From Lysinibacillus sphaericus OT4b.31 (GTDB lineage Bacteria; Bacillota; Bacilli; Bacillales_A; Planococcaceae): DNA of 64,000 bases. The notes under the pieces were generated by a model. It saw only the letters and a program-made list of their open reading frames with translations, was not told the DNA's origin and ran no database searches. This document shows positions 25,338 through 33,832 of the stretch, in pieces (position 1 is the stretch's first letter; every line of letters starts with the position of its first letter). Made by a program: the position numbers and the translations under genes. The stretch lies in assembly GCF_000392615.1 (NCBI RefSeq), contig NZ_KB933398.1, forward strand, positions 3,757,204 through 3,821,203, written 5' to 3'.

Positions 25338-25662
25338 CTAATTGGAAAGCGCCATTGTCACGACTGGAATGGCAATGCTGTTACGATTTACAATGATTTC
25401 TTCTTTTGTAATAACATAGCCTAGTGCTTGATAAAACTCAATATTTTTTTGAACACGCATGCGCACTTTACATTCACTTATACTTTTTCTATGTGTACGT
25501 GCATATTTTTCAAGCTCAACAATTAAAGTCTTGGCCAATCCTTGTCCCTGATTTTGTGAAATAACAGCAAGTCTAAAAAATAAATTCCTACATCATTCAC
25601 CGTGAATTACATCTGCTAGTACTATCTCCACATCACTCGCATCCCCTTGTGTTTTATTATTC
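25338..25662 (-). pseudogene. GNAT acetyltransferase remnant with frameshifts
   Basis: The C-terminal frame (to 25338) contains RLAVISQNQGQGLAKTLIVE, the acetyl-CoA loop of a GNAT protein, and ends FYQALGYVITKEE with a VTMALSN tail. The upstream codons VNDVGIYF are in a different frame; one extra T in the six-T run (25575-25580 on the plus strand) would join them. A third frame, from the ATG at 25662, reads MNNKTQGDASDVEIVLADV and stops after HGE. The N-terminal strand of the domain is missing. With two breaks this is more likely real decay than the other frameshifted genes. Confidence 0.75.
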
Positions 25663-25689
25663 ATTTCAATATTTTTTTAAACACAAATA

Positions 25690-25716
25690 AACCGCATTAT
25701 CAAAAGATAATGCGGC
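25690..25716 (-). terminator. Terminator of the siderophore uptake operon
   Basis: CCGCATTATC (25692-25701) pairs with GATAATGCGG (25706-25715), loop AAAA; minus-strand side continues TTTATTTGTG. Confidence 0.7.
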
Positions 25717-25812
25717 TATCCAAATTTACTTCTTTTAGATTGTGTAAAGGCTTCTATGGCTTTCGGTAAATAAAAGCATCTTAAATTCCCTTACACTACT
25801 ATATAAATAAAA

Positions 25813-26592
25813 TTAATGGTTATTCACAAAACGTATCGCTTTACTCATAACAGTGGGGACGACTGATGCATGATTTTCATCCATCGCTTCATAAAAAGCG
25901 ATTTCTATCATATTCCCTAAATCACTGACCATTTGTCGCGCATCATCTACCATGAAGGTTTCCAGCTCACCTACACCGATAAATAATTTTTCATTTACAA
26001 CCGTTTGCTCTTTCATAAACGATGCTGCCTTAGGTAATAATTCATGGTTGTTCCACCAAATTGATGGGCTGATCGCTATATAGCTTTGGAAATTCGATGT
26101 CGCAGAAAATAATTGCCACAGTACAAAATAGCCCGCCAATGAATGGCCGAAAAGTGTTTGCTGTTCTACATTTACCTGGAATTGAGCCTGAATACTTGGC
26201 TTTAACTCCTCTTCTAAAAATCTGCTAAAGTCCGCGGCTCCACCATGCTTGTCATAGCCCTTTCCTTTAAATCTTGCTGGGTAGCTATATTCTTTTGCGG
26301 GTGCAGTAAAGTCATAAAAGCGTCGTTCTTGCATATCTTCTCCATGGCCAATTCCGACAACAATCGCGGGTGTTACATGCGTCTTTGCTGCATTGCGACA
26401 CTGTAGACGCACCGCTTCTTTCACTAAATGGAAATAAGATGAGCCATCTAACACATAATAGATAGGGAAGCCCTCTTCCGGTGCCTGTCCCTGTGGCACA
26501 TGAATATAAACTGAATATTTATAGTCTGTGAACTTCGAGCTAATTTGATAGGTCGAATAATCAAGTGTTCCTTCTAATTTTTCAATGCTCAT
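25813..26592 (-). CDS. Siderophore esterase (IroE/BesA/YbbA-like)
   Basis: A 259-residue alpha/beta-hydrolase. The nucleophile elbow GHSLAG is at about residue 150, and ISPSIWWNN and the C-terminal DENHASVVP supply further active-site parts; the last contains the likely catalytic His. Family members hydrolyse trilactone or other catecholate siderophores after uptake, releasing iron. The start overlaps the ATPase gene by 11 bases and it is the last gene of the operon, as ybbA follows feuABC in B. subtilis. No signal peptide, so it is cytoplasmic. Confidence 0.88.
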   Translation of the reverse strand: MSIEKLEGTLDYSTYQISSKFTDYKYSVYIHVPQGQAPEEGFPIYYVLDGSSYFHLVKEAVRLQCRNAAKTHVTPAIVVGIGHGEDMQERRFYDFTAPAKEYSYPARFKGKGYDKHGGAADFSRFLEEELKPSIQAQFQVNVEQQTLFGHSLAGYFVLWQLFSATSNFQSYIAISPSIWWNNHELLPKAASFMKEQTVVNEKLFIGVGELETFMVDDARQMVSDLGNMIEIAFYEAMDENHASVVPTVMSKAIRFVNNH

Positions 26593-27388
26593 CTGTTTGC
26601 TCCTTCAAAATATCGTAACCATAGCACACAGGTGTTTTCGTTGCTGGATCTTCCATGATGCGTGCATTAATATGAAATACCTTACGCATTACATCAGCAC
26701 ATAAAATTTCTTTCGGAGTCCCCATCTCGATAACAGCACCTTGACGCATTGCTATTAAATGGTCTGAATATCGTGCGGCATGATTGATGTCATGCAAAAC
26801 CATTACAATTGTACAACCATGTTTTTCGTTCAAGCTTTTGACAATGTCCAGCACTTCTAATTGATGGGCCATATCTAAGTATGTTGTCGGTTCATCTAAT
26901 AACAAAATATTTGTTTCTTGGGCTAGTGCCATTGCCAACCACACTCGCTGACGTTGTCCACCTGAAAGTTGGGCAATTTCACGATTACGAAAATCAATTG
27001 TATTTGTAACAGATAAAGACCACTCAATCATCTCTTCATCTTTCTTGGTTAAGCGATTGACATTATTACGATGTGGATAACGGCCATAGGCAACCAGTTC
27101 CTCAACCTTTAACTGTCCAGGCGCGACTGGCGTTTGCGATAAAATAGCAAGCTTTTTGGCTATATCCTTTGATGATAAATTTTGCATATTTTGCTCCTGT
27201 AAATAGACAGTCCCTTGCTGTTTCTTTAAAATCCGTCCAATTGTTTTCAATAGCGTTGATTTACCGCAACCATTTGGCCCAATGATTGTTGTTACTTTTC
27301 CCTCTTCAATCGATAAATTTAAGCCTTCAAACACACGAACCTGCTCATAGCCAGACGATAAATTTTCCATACGAAATGCAGTTTGCAT
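26582..27388 (-). CDS. Iron-siderophore ABC transporter ATPase (FecE/YusV-like)
   Basis: A 268-residue ABC ATPase. Walker A IGPNGCGKSTL is at about 36-46, signature LSGGQRQRVW at about 140, Walker B ILLLDEPTTYLD at about 158, and the switch His in VLHDINHAARY. The sequence SQTPVAPGQLKVEELVAYGR is typical of the FecE/FepC subgroup. It energises the two FecCD-type permeases upstream. AGGAGG precedes the ATG. It overlaps the esterase gene, consistent with one operon. Confidence 0.93.
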   Translation of the reverse strand: MQTAFRMENLSSGYEQVRVFEGLNLSIEEGKVTTIIGPNGCGKSTLLKTIGRILKKQQGTVYLQEQNMQNLSSKDIAKKLAILSQTPVAPGQLKVEELVAYGRYPHRNNVNRLTKKDEEMIEWSLSVTNTIDFRNREIAQLSGGQRQRVWLAMALAQETNILLLDEPTTYLDMAHQLEVLDIVKSLNEKHGCTIVMVLHDINHAARYSDHLIAMRQGAVIEMGTPKEILCADVMRKVFHINARIMEDPATKTPVCYGYDILKEQTDEH

Positions 27389-27399
27389 GCTATTTCCTC

Positions 27400-28431
27400 C
27401 TATGCCTTTGATTTCACTAATAAATATAAGAAATACGGAATGCCAATAATGGATACGACTATACCAACCGCTAATTCAGATGGTGCAAACACCGTTTTTC
27501 CGATAAAGTCTGCGATAACAAGCAAGCATGCGCCAATCAGTGCACTTGCTGGCATTACATAACGATGCTGAATACCGACCAGCTGTTTCGCTATATGAGG
27601 AGCCATTAAACCGATAAAGCCAATACTACCTGATACGGACACACACGCACTCACTAAGCCGACACTCGCTAATAACAGTTTGATTTTCTCTTTTTCTACC
27701 GCTATCCCTAAGCTAGTAATACTATCTTCTTCTAGCTGGAAATAATCGAGTAAATACGATTTCCGATAAACATAAAAGCTTAGTATTATCAGCCATGGTA
27801 GCATAGCGGCAACAAAAATCCAGTTAGCATTATAAATGGAGCCAGCCATCCAAACAGCGGCAGATTCATAATCCTGCGCATTCATTTTCAATGATAAAAA
27901 CAACGTCAATGCCCCAAAGCCACTATTAATGGCAATACCTGTTAAGATTAGTCGTTGCATATCTAAGTGACCATTTTTAAGTGCAAAGGAAAAAATAAGT
28001 GCAGCTGCCATCGCACCTCCTACAAAACCGAACATAGGCATCATTAAAATCGATAACCAGCTATTCAAATCCGCAGTAACAATATTCAGTTGGAAGAAAA
28101 ACATGAAAATGACAACGGCTGCACCAGCCCCAGCATTAATCCCTAAAATCCCTGGGTCTGCTAAACCATTGCGTGTAATGCCTTGTAGCACCACCCCTGC
28201 CATCCCTAGTCCAATACCAACTAGTGCTGCAATAACAATACGAGGTAAGCGGAATTCAAAAATAACTAAATCAAATTTAGGATTCGGTTCAATACGTAGC
28301 AATGTTTTCACTACATCGATGACAGACATATCAAAGACACCATTTGTAATATGTAGATAACTAGCACCTAATATAAATAAAATGAGTATAGAGATTGTTA
28401 ATACAAATACACGTGAGGTATTTTTACGCAC
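27400..28431 (-). CDS. Iron-siderophore ABC transporter permease (FecCD family, second subunit)
   Basis: A 343-residue permease with about nine to ten membrane helices. The FecCD pattern is seen in PRIVIAALVGIGLGMAGVVL, RNGLADPGILGINAGAGAAV and the conserved cytoplasmic VSVSGSIGFIGLMAPHIAKQ followed by GADFIG-type residues (VIADFIGKTV). It forms a heterodimeric channel with the neighbouring permease. Start taken as the GTG at 28431 because GGAGGTG lies six bases upstream. It overlaps the other permease gene by eight bases. Confidence 0.93.
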   Translation of the reverse strand: MRKNTSRVFVLTISILILFILGASYLHITNGVFDMSVIDVVKTLLRIEPNPKFDLVIFEFRLPRIVIAALVGIGLGMAGVVLQGITRNGLADPGILGINAGAGAAVVIFMFFFQLNIVTADLNSWLSILMMPMFGFVGGAMAAALIFSFALKNGHLDMQRLILTGIAINSGFGALTLFLSLKMNAQDYESAAVWMAGSIYNANWIFVAAMLPWLIILSFYVYRKSYLLDYFQLEEDSITSLGIAVEKEKIKLLLASVGLVSACVSVSGSIGFIGLMAPHIAKQLVGIQHRYVMPASALIGACLLVIADFIGKTVFAPSELAVGIVVSIIGIPYFLYLLVKSKA

Positions 28432-29431
28432 GTTTTTCACCTCCGTGCTTACGAATTAAATATAAGAAGAATGGGACACCAACTATTGCTGTTAATACCC
28501 CGATTGGCGTTTCCATTGGGTAATTAACATAACGACTGAGTACATCACAGAGCGCCAAGAAAAATGCACCTATTGCTGCTGCACAAGGAATGATAAAGCG
28601 GTAATCTACACCGACAAGGAAACGTGTAATATGGGGTATTACTAGCCCTACAAAGGCTATTTTTCCGACAAGCGCTACCGCCGTCCCTGTTAAGCACACA
28701 ACAGCTAACATACTAATAATTTTTACTGCTTTCGTTTTTTGTCCAAGACCTAAGGCAATATCTTCACCTAATGAGGTTATGGTGATAGCTCTTGCTGATA
28801 ATAAAGCAAGAACTAAACCGACTACTCCAAATGGAATGGCTAGAAGTAGCATATCAATATCTACGGTATGTACCTTTGTGTTATACCAAACACTTACTGT
28901 TTGCGACACTTGGAAATACATTGCAATTGCTGTAGCAATACTGCTCAAAAATGTACCAATTACCGTTCCTATAATGGCAAGCCTTACTGGTGATAGCCCA
29001 TTTCGAATTAGGGAGCCAAAACCAAACACTATACCTGCACCTAATGCAGAACCAAGCATAGAAAGTAAAATCATTTGATAATTTGGGAGACCTGGAAAAA
29101 ATACTATTGCTAACGTGATCACAAATGCAGAACCATCATTAACGCCCATCAGTGAGGGAGATGCCAGATAATTTCGTGTAATACCTTGCATAACTGCGCC
29201 AGCTACTGCCAAAAATGCGCCCACTAGTAATACCGCGGCAATTCGAGGAATACGTCCTGTACGAATAATCTGGTGATCAACATTCGAAGGGTCAAAAGCT
29301 ATAATCGCCTGCCACACCGTTAATGCACTAATATCTTTTGTACCGTACATAACCGAAATTAATGCCACAACCGTTATCAGGAATGGGGTAGCTGCTAATA
29401 TAGCAAATGACACAATATTTGTTTTTTTCAA
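28424..29431 (-). CDS. Iron-siderophore ABC transporter permease (FecCD family, first subunit)
   Basis: A 335-residue integral membrane permease of the FecCD family: RIPRIAAVLLVGAFLAVAGA, ITRNYLASPSLMGVNDGSAF and the coupling segment VGKIAFVGLVIPHITRFLVG. It pairs with the next gene product. The start is uncertain: TTG at 29431 has GGTG at six bases, whereas the GTG at 29440 lies inside that ribosome site. It follows the lipoprotein gene by about 90 bases, in which a short palindrome (GGCTGATAATAGCCC region) may tune downstream expression. Confidence 0.9.
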   Translation of the reverse strand: MKKTNIVSFAILAATPFLITVVALISVMYGTKDISALTVWQAIIAFDPSNVDHQIIRTGRIPRIAAVLLVGAFLAVAGAVMQGITRNYLASPSLMGVNDGSAFVITLAIVFFPGLPNYQMILLSMLGSALGAGIVFGFGSLIRNGLSPVRLAIIGTVIGTFLSSIATAIAMYFQVSQTVSVWYNTKVHTVDIDMLLLAIPFGVVGLVLALLSARAITITSLGEDIALGLGQKTKAVKIISMLAVVCLTGTAVALVGKIAFVGLVIPHITRFLVGVDYRFIIPCAAAIGAFFLALCDVLSRYVNYPMETPIGVLTAIVGVPFFLYLIRKHGGEKRA

Positions 29432-29521
29432 CTTCCACACCTTTTTCTATTTGAACTCTATCTTACAAAAGGCTGATAATAGCCCGGTGACACCACCAAA
29501 TCTACTACCAGCCTGTTTAAA

Positions 29522-30502
29522 CTATTTAAGTAATTTTTCCGCTGCAACATCTAAGAATTTAACGTTAGACCAGGTAGTACCACCTTGAGCTAATGGCTCA
29601 ATTGCATTAACAAAAATCTCATTGTTTTGAGATGCCTTTAAGCTTGCAAAAATCGGGTTCTTTTGTAGTTCCTCTAACGCTTTTGGTGCATCTGTATTTT
29701 CAGATTGCTCAAATTGTAGGAAGATAGCATCTGGATTTACCTCCGCTAATGTTTCAAGTGAAAGTTCAGCCTGGGCTTTTACCGTGTTCACAATCTCTGG
29801 TACTGGCGCCCCTAAATCTTCATATAGTATTGGGTTTAAGTACACTCCTGCAGGGTAGATATACATCACACCGCCACGAACACGAATGATTAACACTGAT
29901 TTATCTGCTAATTGCTCTTTTGATTTCACTTGTGAATCAGCCACTTTTGCCTCATAGTCTGCAATAATTTTTTCTGCCTCAGTCTCTTTACCAGCAAGCT
30001 GTGCAAGTACTTTTAAGTTTTCCTTCCAGTTTATTGAAATATGTGAATAAGGAATCATTGTTTGGATTTTTTTCAGCTTTTCAGCCGTTTCTTCAGGGAA
30101 TTTTGATGTTCCAATAATCACGTCTGGATCAAGTGCTAAAATCGCCTCTGCATTCGGCTCCATTTTGGTACCTATAAGTTTAGCATCTGCAAAATCCGTA
30201 GCAAGGTATGAAGGGACTTTCCCAGCAATTTCAAGCACACCGACAGGTTTAATGCCAAGCATTGCTGCGTCCTCCATTGACTCTAAGCTCGCTGCTACAA
30301 TGTTATTAACCTTAGCTGGTAATTCATATGTCTCACCGAGATATGTAATTTTCTGAGTTGTAGCCTGTTCCTGAGCTTCTGTAGTACTTGATTCTACCGC
30401 TGAGCTCGTTGCAGGTGTAGTCTCTTCTGCTTTTTCTGAACCACACGCTGCAAGTGATAAAGCTAAAAGTGCAGGTGCACACATTTTGAAATATTTATTC
30501 AT
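29522..30502 (-). CDS. Iron-siderophore-binding lipoprotein (FecB/FeuA-like)
   Basis: A 326-residue cluster-3 substrate-binding lipoprotein. Signal peptide MNKYFKMCAPALLALSLAAC with lipidation at Cys20, then a Ser/Thr/Glu-rich linker to about residue 50. Two lobes follow: VNNIVAASLESMEDAAMLGI and LALDPDVIIGTSKFPEE, then the C-terminal lobe with VNPDAIFLQFEQ. It captures ferric siderophore on the outer membrane face for the FecCD permeases. Two Fur boxes lie directly upstream, and the whole operon runs minus-strand to 25813. Ligand not predictable, though the esterase points to a catecholate or similar ester siderophore. Confidence 0.92.
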   Translation of the reverse strand: MNKYFKMCAPALLALSLAACGSEKAEETTPATSSAVESSTTEAQEQATTQKITYLGETYELPAKVNNIVAASLESMEDAAMLGIKPVGVLEIAGKVPSYLATDFADAKLIGTKMEPNAEAILALDPDVIIGTSKFPEETAEKLKKIQTMIPYSHISINWKENLKVLAQLAGKETEAEKIIADYEAKVADSQVKSKEQLADKSVLIIRVRGGVMYIYPAGVYLNPILYEDLGAPVPEIVNTVKAQAELSLETLAEVNPDAIFLQFEQSENTDAPKALEELQKNPIFASLKASQNNEIFVNAIEPLAQGGTTWSNVKFLDVAAEKLLK

Positions 30503-30538
30503 GTTTATTCTCTCCTAATCATTCTCAGTATCTATATT

Positions 30539-30608
30539 GATAATGATAATCATTTTCAATTATAAGTCAATAGTATTCATAGATTTAATTGATATTCATT
30601 ATCATTTA
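30539..30608 (-). promoter_or_regulatory. Fur box: Fur boxes of the siderophore uptake operon
   Basis: GATAATGATAATCATTTTC at 30539-30557 is nearly the 19-bp Fur consensus GATAATGATAATCATTATC. A second, weaker site, GATATTCATTATCATTT, begins at 30591. Iron-replete Fur would repress the operon. Confidence 0.9.
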
Positions 30609-30691
30609 TGGATGCTATTTTAACAAAGAGAAAAACAGCTGTGAATGGACATATTTAATTATCACATGGACTTTTGCCGACTTTTAATATA

Positions 30692-30733
30692 AAAAGGAGT
30701 TGTTTCTCTTATACAAGATACAACTCTTTTAAA
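30692..30733 (-). terminator. Terminator of the AraC-type regulator gene
   Basis: GAGTTGT (30697-30703) pairs with ACAACTC (30720-30726), minus-strand side continuing CTTTTTAT. It overlaps the stop codon of the gene. Confidence 0.75.
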
Positions 30734-31580
30734 CATATTTAGCTTCCTCATTCACCATCTTTCGATACATTGTCGGGGACATACCCGTACATTTTTTAAA
30801 TACCCGACTAAAGTAAAAACAATCTACATAGCCTACACATTCTGCTATTTCCGCTACTGTACTATCGCATGATCGCAATAATTCCTTTGCTCTTCTTATA
30901 CGATATTCCGTTAAATAGCTACTTGGATTCATACCTGTATGCTGTTCAAATAAATCAGCAAATCGACGACGCTCCACACCAAATTCCTCCGCTATCTTCG
31001 TTATCGAAAGTTGTTTAGCATGGTTTTTGTGTATGTATTGTAAAACCTGTTCCATCTTTTCACTGGCTGTATCTAAAACCTTCATTTTTGCCGAAACAAG
31101 AATAGCTTCCACTAGATTCATAAATAACGTCTTTGTTTTGAATGTTGCCATACTACCTAGCATTGAATAGCTTTCTATAAGTTGCTGTACGAAACTAATA
31201 ATCTTTGTATTATCCCCAGTATTTATTAAGAAATGCTGTTGAGTAAGTGGAAAAAGTGCTCTTACCTCTGGTGTAACATGATAATGGATGACCGCATACT
31301 CCCATATTTTTTCACCAATCACGTTAATTTCTATTGGCATTTGAGGCCCAGCATGTACCACCATTCCAGGCTCCATCGTATAAGTTGTGCCATTGAAACT
31401 AAAATTAGCACATCCGGCGAGAGGGACGACTAATCCACACTTTCCAGGAGCTGTGGTTCGACCAACATCCTGTCTCCCAGGTTCCATTTTATTTGTAAAA
31501 ACATCTAAAAAAGTTACAGATGCATGCGCATAGTAATCAATTATCTGGTTAACCGTAATTTCCATTCCATTTACTTTCAC
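30729..31580 (-). CDS. AraC-family regulator, probable activator of siderophore uptake
   Basis: A 283-residue regulator: N-terminal cupin-like domain (to about 150; GCANFSFNGTTYTMEPGMVV) and a C-terminal AraC double helix-turn-helix (about 185-283; LSITKIAEEFGVERRRFADL and IAECVGYVDCFYFSRVFKKC). It lies immediately upstream of the ferric-siderophore operon on the same strand, separated by a terminator and the Fur boxes, as Btr does for feu in B. subtilis; Btr however is larger with a binding-protein domain. Start is GTG at 31580 after GAAGGTG, overlapping the DinB gene stop by four bases. Confidence 0.85.
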   Translation of the reverse strand: MKVNGMEITVNQIIDYYAHASVTFLDVFTNKMEPGRQDVGRTTAPGKCGLVVPLAGCANFSFNGTTYTMEPGMVVHAGPQMPIEINVIGEKIWEYAVIHYHVTPEVRALFPLTQQHFLINTGDNTKIISFVQQLIESYSMLGSMATFKTKTLFMNLVEAILVSAKMKVLDTASEKMEQVLQYIHKNHAKQLSITKIAEEFGVERRRFADLFEQHTGMNPSSYLTEYRIRRAKELLRSCDSTVAEIAECVGYVDCFYFSRVFKKCTGMSPTMYRKMVNEEAKYV

Positions 31581-32038
31581 TTTAGCACCTTCTCAATTTG
31601 TAAAAAATGATGCAAATCATGTTCCACCAAGCCTAAAAAATAACGATAAAGTGTAAGTTCAGATTCACCAATTTGAAAGCTTTGCTGCCATTGTTCATCT
31701 GTGAGATGATGCAGCGCGTTGACAAGTTGTCGTCTGCAATTTAAAAACTTCGCCATCGTTTCTTCCTTACTTTGTAAGCGACTACTATGGGCTGCGTTTG
31801 CGTTCATTTCCTTTACATTCGGTGCCTTTGGCAGACTGTCCTCCATAAATAGAAACGGAATACGTTTACTTACCACAAATTCATCCCATGGGATAAGATG
31901 TCCAATAACCTCGGCAATCGACCATTTTACCACTGCTATTGGTGTTCGCCACTGTTCTTCTGTTACACTCGCCAAGCTCTCCACCCACATCCGAGAGCTT
32001 TCGTAGTGTGCCAATATTTGTTTTTTATCTTGGTTCAA
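31577..32038 (-). CDS. DinB-superfamily protein
   Basis: A 153-residue four-helix DinB_2-type protein. Likely metal ligands are the His in EVIGHLIPWDEF and the C-terminal HDLHHFLQIEK. WSIAEVIGHLIPWDE is typical of the family. Function unknown; relatives are thiol-transferases or metal-dependent enzymes. Start is uncertain: TTG at 32038 has GAGGAG nine bases upstream, whereas the TTG at 32065 has no clear ribosome site. It is coupled to the AraC gene by a four-base overlap and follows the nucleotidyltransferase gene. Confidence 0.75.
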   Translation of the reverse strand: MNQDKKQILAHYESSRMWVESLASVTEEQWRTPIAVVKWSIAEVIGHLIPWDEFVVSKRIPFLFMEDSLPKAPNVKEMNANAAHSSRLQSKEETMAKFLNCRRQLVNALHHLTDEQWQQSFQIGESELTLYRYFLGLVEHDLHHFLQIEKVLK

Positions 32039-32057
32039 GCTCTCCCGCTCCTCTACT

Positions 32058-32624
32058 TCAGTCAAAGATCTTTAACTTTGGCCAGGTTGATTTCCACTGT
32101 TTATTGTGTATTCTTTGTTTATAAATCTCATACATTCGCTCATCTTTTTGAAAGTATGGTGTAGGAGAGACAATGCCAGCGACTAAATGATTGATTCCGT
32201 AAGGCGCAGTCATTTCGAGTAAATCATTATTTAACCTAATCCCAATAGCTGTTGGCGTTTCTGGAAAATGCGCGATTCCATCTGTAGAACATTGATAAGG
32301 TTTACTATTATTTATCAAATGCATCCTTGCTTGATTTTTCACAGACCAAGGCTCATTTGGTAAATATTTTCGCAATTGTCGTTCATACTGCTTTTCAATG
32401 GTCTCTGAGGTCAGCCATGTATCGAAATAAATAACATCAATATTGGCGATTGGTGTTCTATCACTAAATTCATGAAGAGTATCCCACACCTTAGAGCGAA
32501 TAAACCCTGCACATACCCAACAATCAGGCAACTGTAGCTGGTCCACAGTTTTTAAAATGTCCATCATCCAGGTATCTGCCTTAATTAATTTTTTTAAGTC
32601 ATCTTCTGTTTCTAAGCGTTCCAT
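32058..32624 (-). CDS. NTP_transf_6 (DUF925) nucleotidyltransferase-like protein
   Basis: A 188-residue protein of the COG3575 family. The conserved core is DCWVCAGFIRSKVWDTLHEF and IANIDVIYFD (about 49-90), a nucleotidyltransferase-like active-site region, with PTAIGIRLNNDLLEMTAPYG further on. Cellular substrate unknown. I chose the ATG at 32624 because AAAGGTTTG precedes it; the open frame to 32744 would overlap the SnoaL-like gene. Confidence 0.85.
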   Translation of the reverse strand: MERLETEDDLKKLIKADTWMMDILKTVDQLQLPDCWVCAGFIRSKVWDTLHEFSDRTPIANIDVIYFDTWLTSETIEKQYERQLRKYLPNEPWSVKNQARMHLINNSKPYQCSTDGIAHFPETPTAIGIRLNNDLLEMTAPYGINHLVAGIVSPTPYFQKDERMYEIYKQRIHNKQWKSTWPKLKIFD

Positions 32625-32710
32625 ACAATCAAACCTTTCAGCTAACAACGTACCGCTAAACTTTCTTTTATAAAATGTATCAAGCCATTCTCGGCTTAGG
32701 GCATCACCTG

Positions 32711-33076
32711 CTAACTGCTTAAATGTTCGTGAATTAACTTCCATTCATTATTCTCTTTAGTAAAGATATTCGTTGCTCTTCCGCTCCCAGATACAAATTC
32801 CCCATCATGATAGCCTTCGTAGTGGTAAGTATAAATACAGGTAGCGGCTGTTTCATCAACTGTAAGCCATTGAACATTCGTAGCACTATAAACCTCTTCC
32901 TTTATAAGATCCCATGCTTTATCGAAATAATCGCCGATTTCTTCGATCGATGTGCATGTTTTATCAGAAAACCAATAAACGGCTTCCGGATGTAATATTT
33001 CTTTTACTTTATTGAAATCATGTGAGTTCGTTGCTTCTATATAACGTTCTAACGCTTTTTTAAATGACAAGATCAT
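32711..33076 (-). CDS. SnoaL-like (NTF2 fold) protein
   Basis: A 121-residue protein with the NTF2/SnoaL pattern: helix FKKALERYIEATNSHDFNKV, then EILHPEAVYWFSD, and beta-rich ending GRATNIFTKENNEWKLIHEH. Such proteins are small enzymes or binding modules; the sequence resembles the nuclear-transport-factor-2 branch with the calcium/calmodulin kinase association type. Function unknown. AAAGGAGAG precedes the ATG. It heads the run of minus-strand genes leading to the AraC gene. Confidence 0.8.
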   Translation of the reverse strand: MILSFKKALERYIEATNSHDFNKVKEILHPEAVYWFSDKTCTSIEEIGDYFDKAWDLIKEEVYSATNVQWLTVDETAATCIYTYHYEGYHDGEFVSGSGRATNIFTKENNEWKLIHEHLSS

Positions 33077-33147
33077 CTCTCCTTTATTTATTCTAATTTT
33101 AGCTGATTTTATATTTCATAGGAACACCTTATCTCCATAGCTGAACC

Positions 33148-33261
33148 GTGAACTATTTTAATTGGGGTACTTTGGGAGATACAATAGAGAAAAAGAAACT
33201 TACCCAATCAAATTATTTTAGATTAAAAACAGCGAAAGAAGAGATATTAAAGAAGGCGTGA
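33148..33261 (+). pseudogene. Possible gene tail of unknown origin
   Basis: A 37-codon open frame from GTG reading NYFNWGTLGDTIEKKKLTQS and then NYFRLKTAKEEILKKA. Composition looks protein-like but there is no ribosome site and no family match, so it may be the remnant of a lost gene. Confidence 0.25.
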
Positions 33262-33302
33262 CAAATAAGTTATAATGATTATAAAAAAAGAGGTGGATAC
33301 TA

Positions 33303-33794
33303 ATGCTAGCTACTATTCAAAAACAACCAAACAATTATATCGCTCAATTCACACGTCCACTTTCCCATTCAGTTGATGCCGTTTGGGCAGTGTTGACGGA
33401 GAATGGCAAGTTGCAGAAGTGGATGGGCAATTTAGAAATGATTGATCTTCAGGAAAATGGCAAAATGCGTTTTAATATGAATGATGGCACAGATGCTTTT
33501 GAGGAAATCACAATTACAGATTATGCCAAACAACAAATACTCGAATTTGAGTGGGGAAAAGATTCCGTGCGATTTGAACTTTCCACGACTAGCGATGGCT
33601 CATTACTGGTGTTGCAGGAAACTATCAGTGAGCTAACAGATCATACCCCTAAAGATTTGGCAGGTTGGCATATCTGCTTAGAGCTTCTATGTGATTTACT
33701 AAATGGCATTATTCACGATGAATTTCCAATGGAGCAATGGAGAAAATGGTTTGCGGCGTATGAACAACTTGTCGCAGATGTGGAGAACAACTAA
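33303..33794 (+). CDS. SRPBCC (AHSA1-type) domain protein
   Basis: A 163-residue START-like protein of the AHSA1 family. Pattern: FTRPLSHSVDAVWAVLTENG, then KWMGNLEMIDLQENGKMRFN, and the C-terminal helix AGWHICLELLCDLLNG. It should form a hydrophobic ligand pocket; no partner or substrate is predictable. AAAGAGGTG precedes the ATG. Monocistronic with a strong terminator. Confidence 0.85.
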   Translation: MLATIQKQPNNYIAQFTRPLSHSVDAVWAVLTENGKLQKWMGNLEMIDLQENGKMRFNMNDGTDAFEEITITDYAKQQILEFEWGKDSVRFELSTTSDGSLLVLQETISELTDHTPKDLAGWHICLELLCDLLNGIIHDEFPMEQWRKWFAAYEQLVADVENN

Positions 33795-33796
33795 AA

Positions 33797-33828
33797 CATC
33801 CCCGAGTAAGAAATATACTCGGGGATTT
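33797..33828 (+). terminator. Terminator of the SRPBCC gene
   Basis: ATCCCCGAGTA (33798-33808) pairs with TACTCGGGGAT (33816-33826), followed by TTTACT. It separates convergent genes and may act both ways. Confidence 0.8.
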
Positions 33829-33832
33829 ACTA

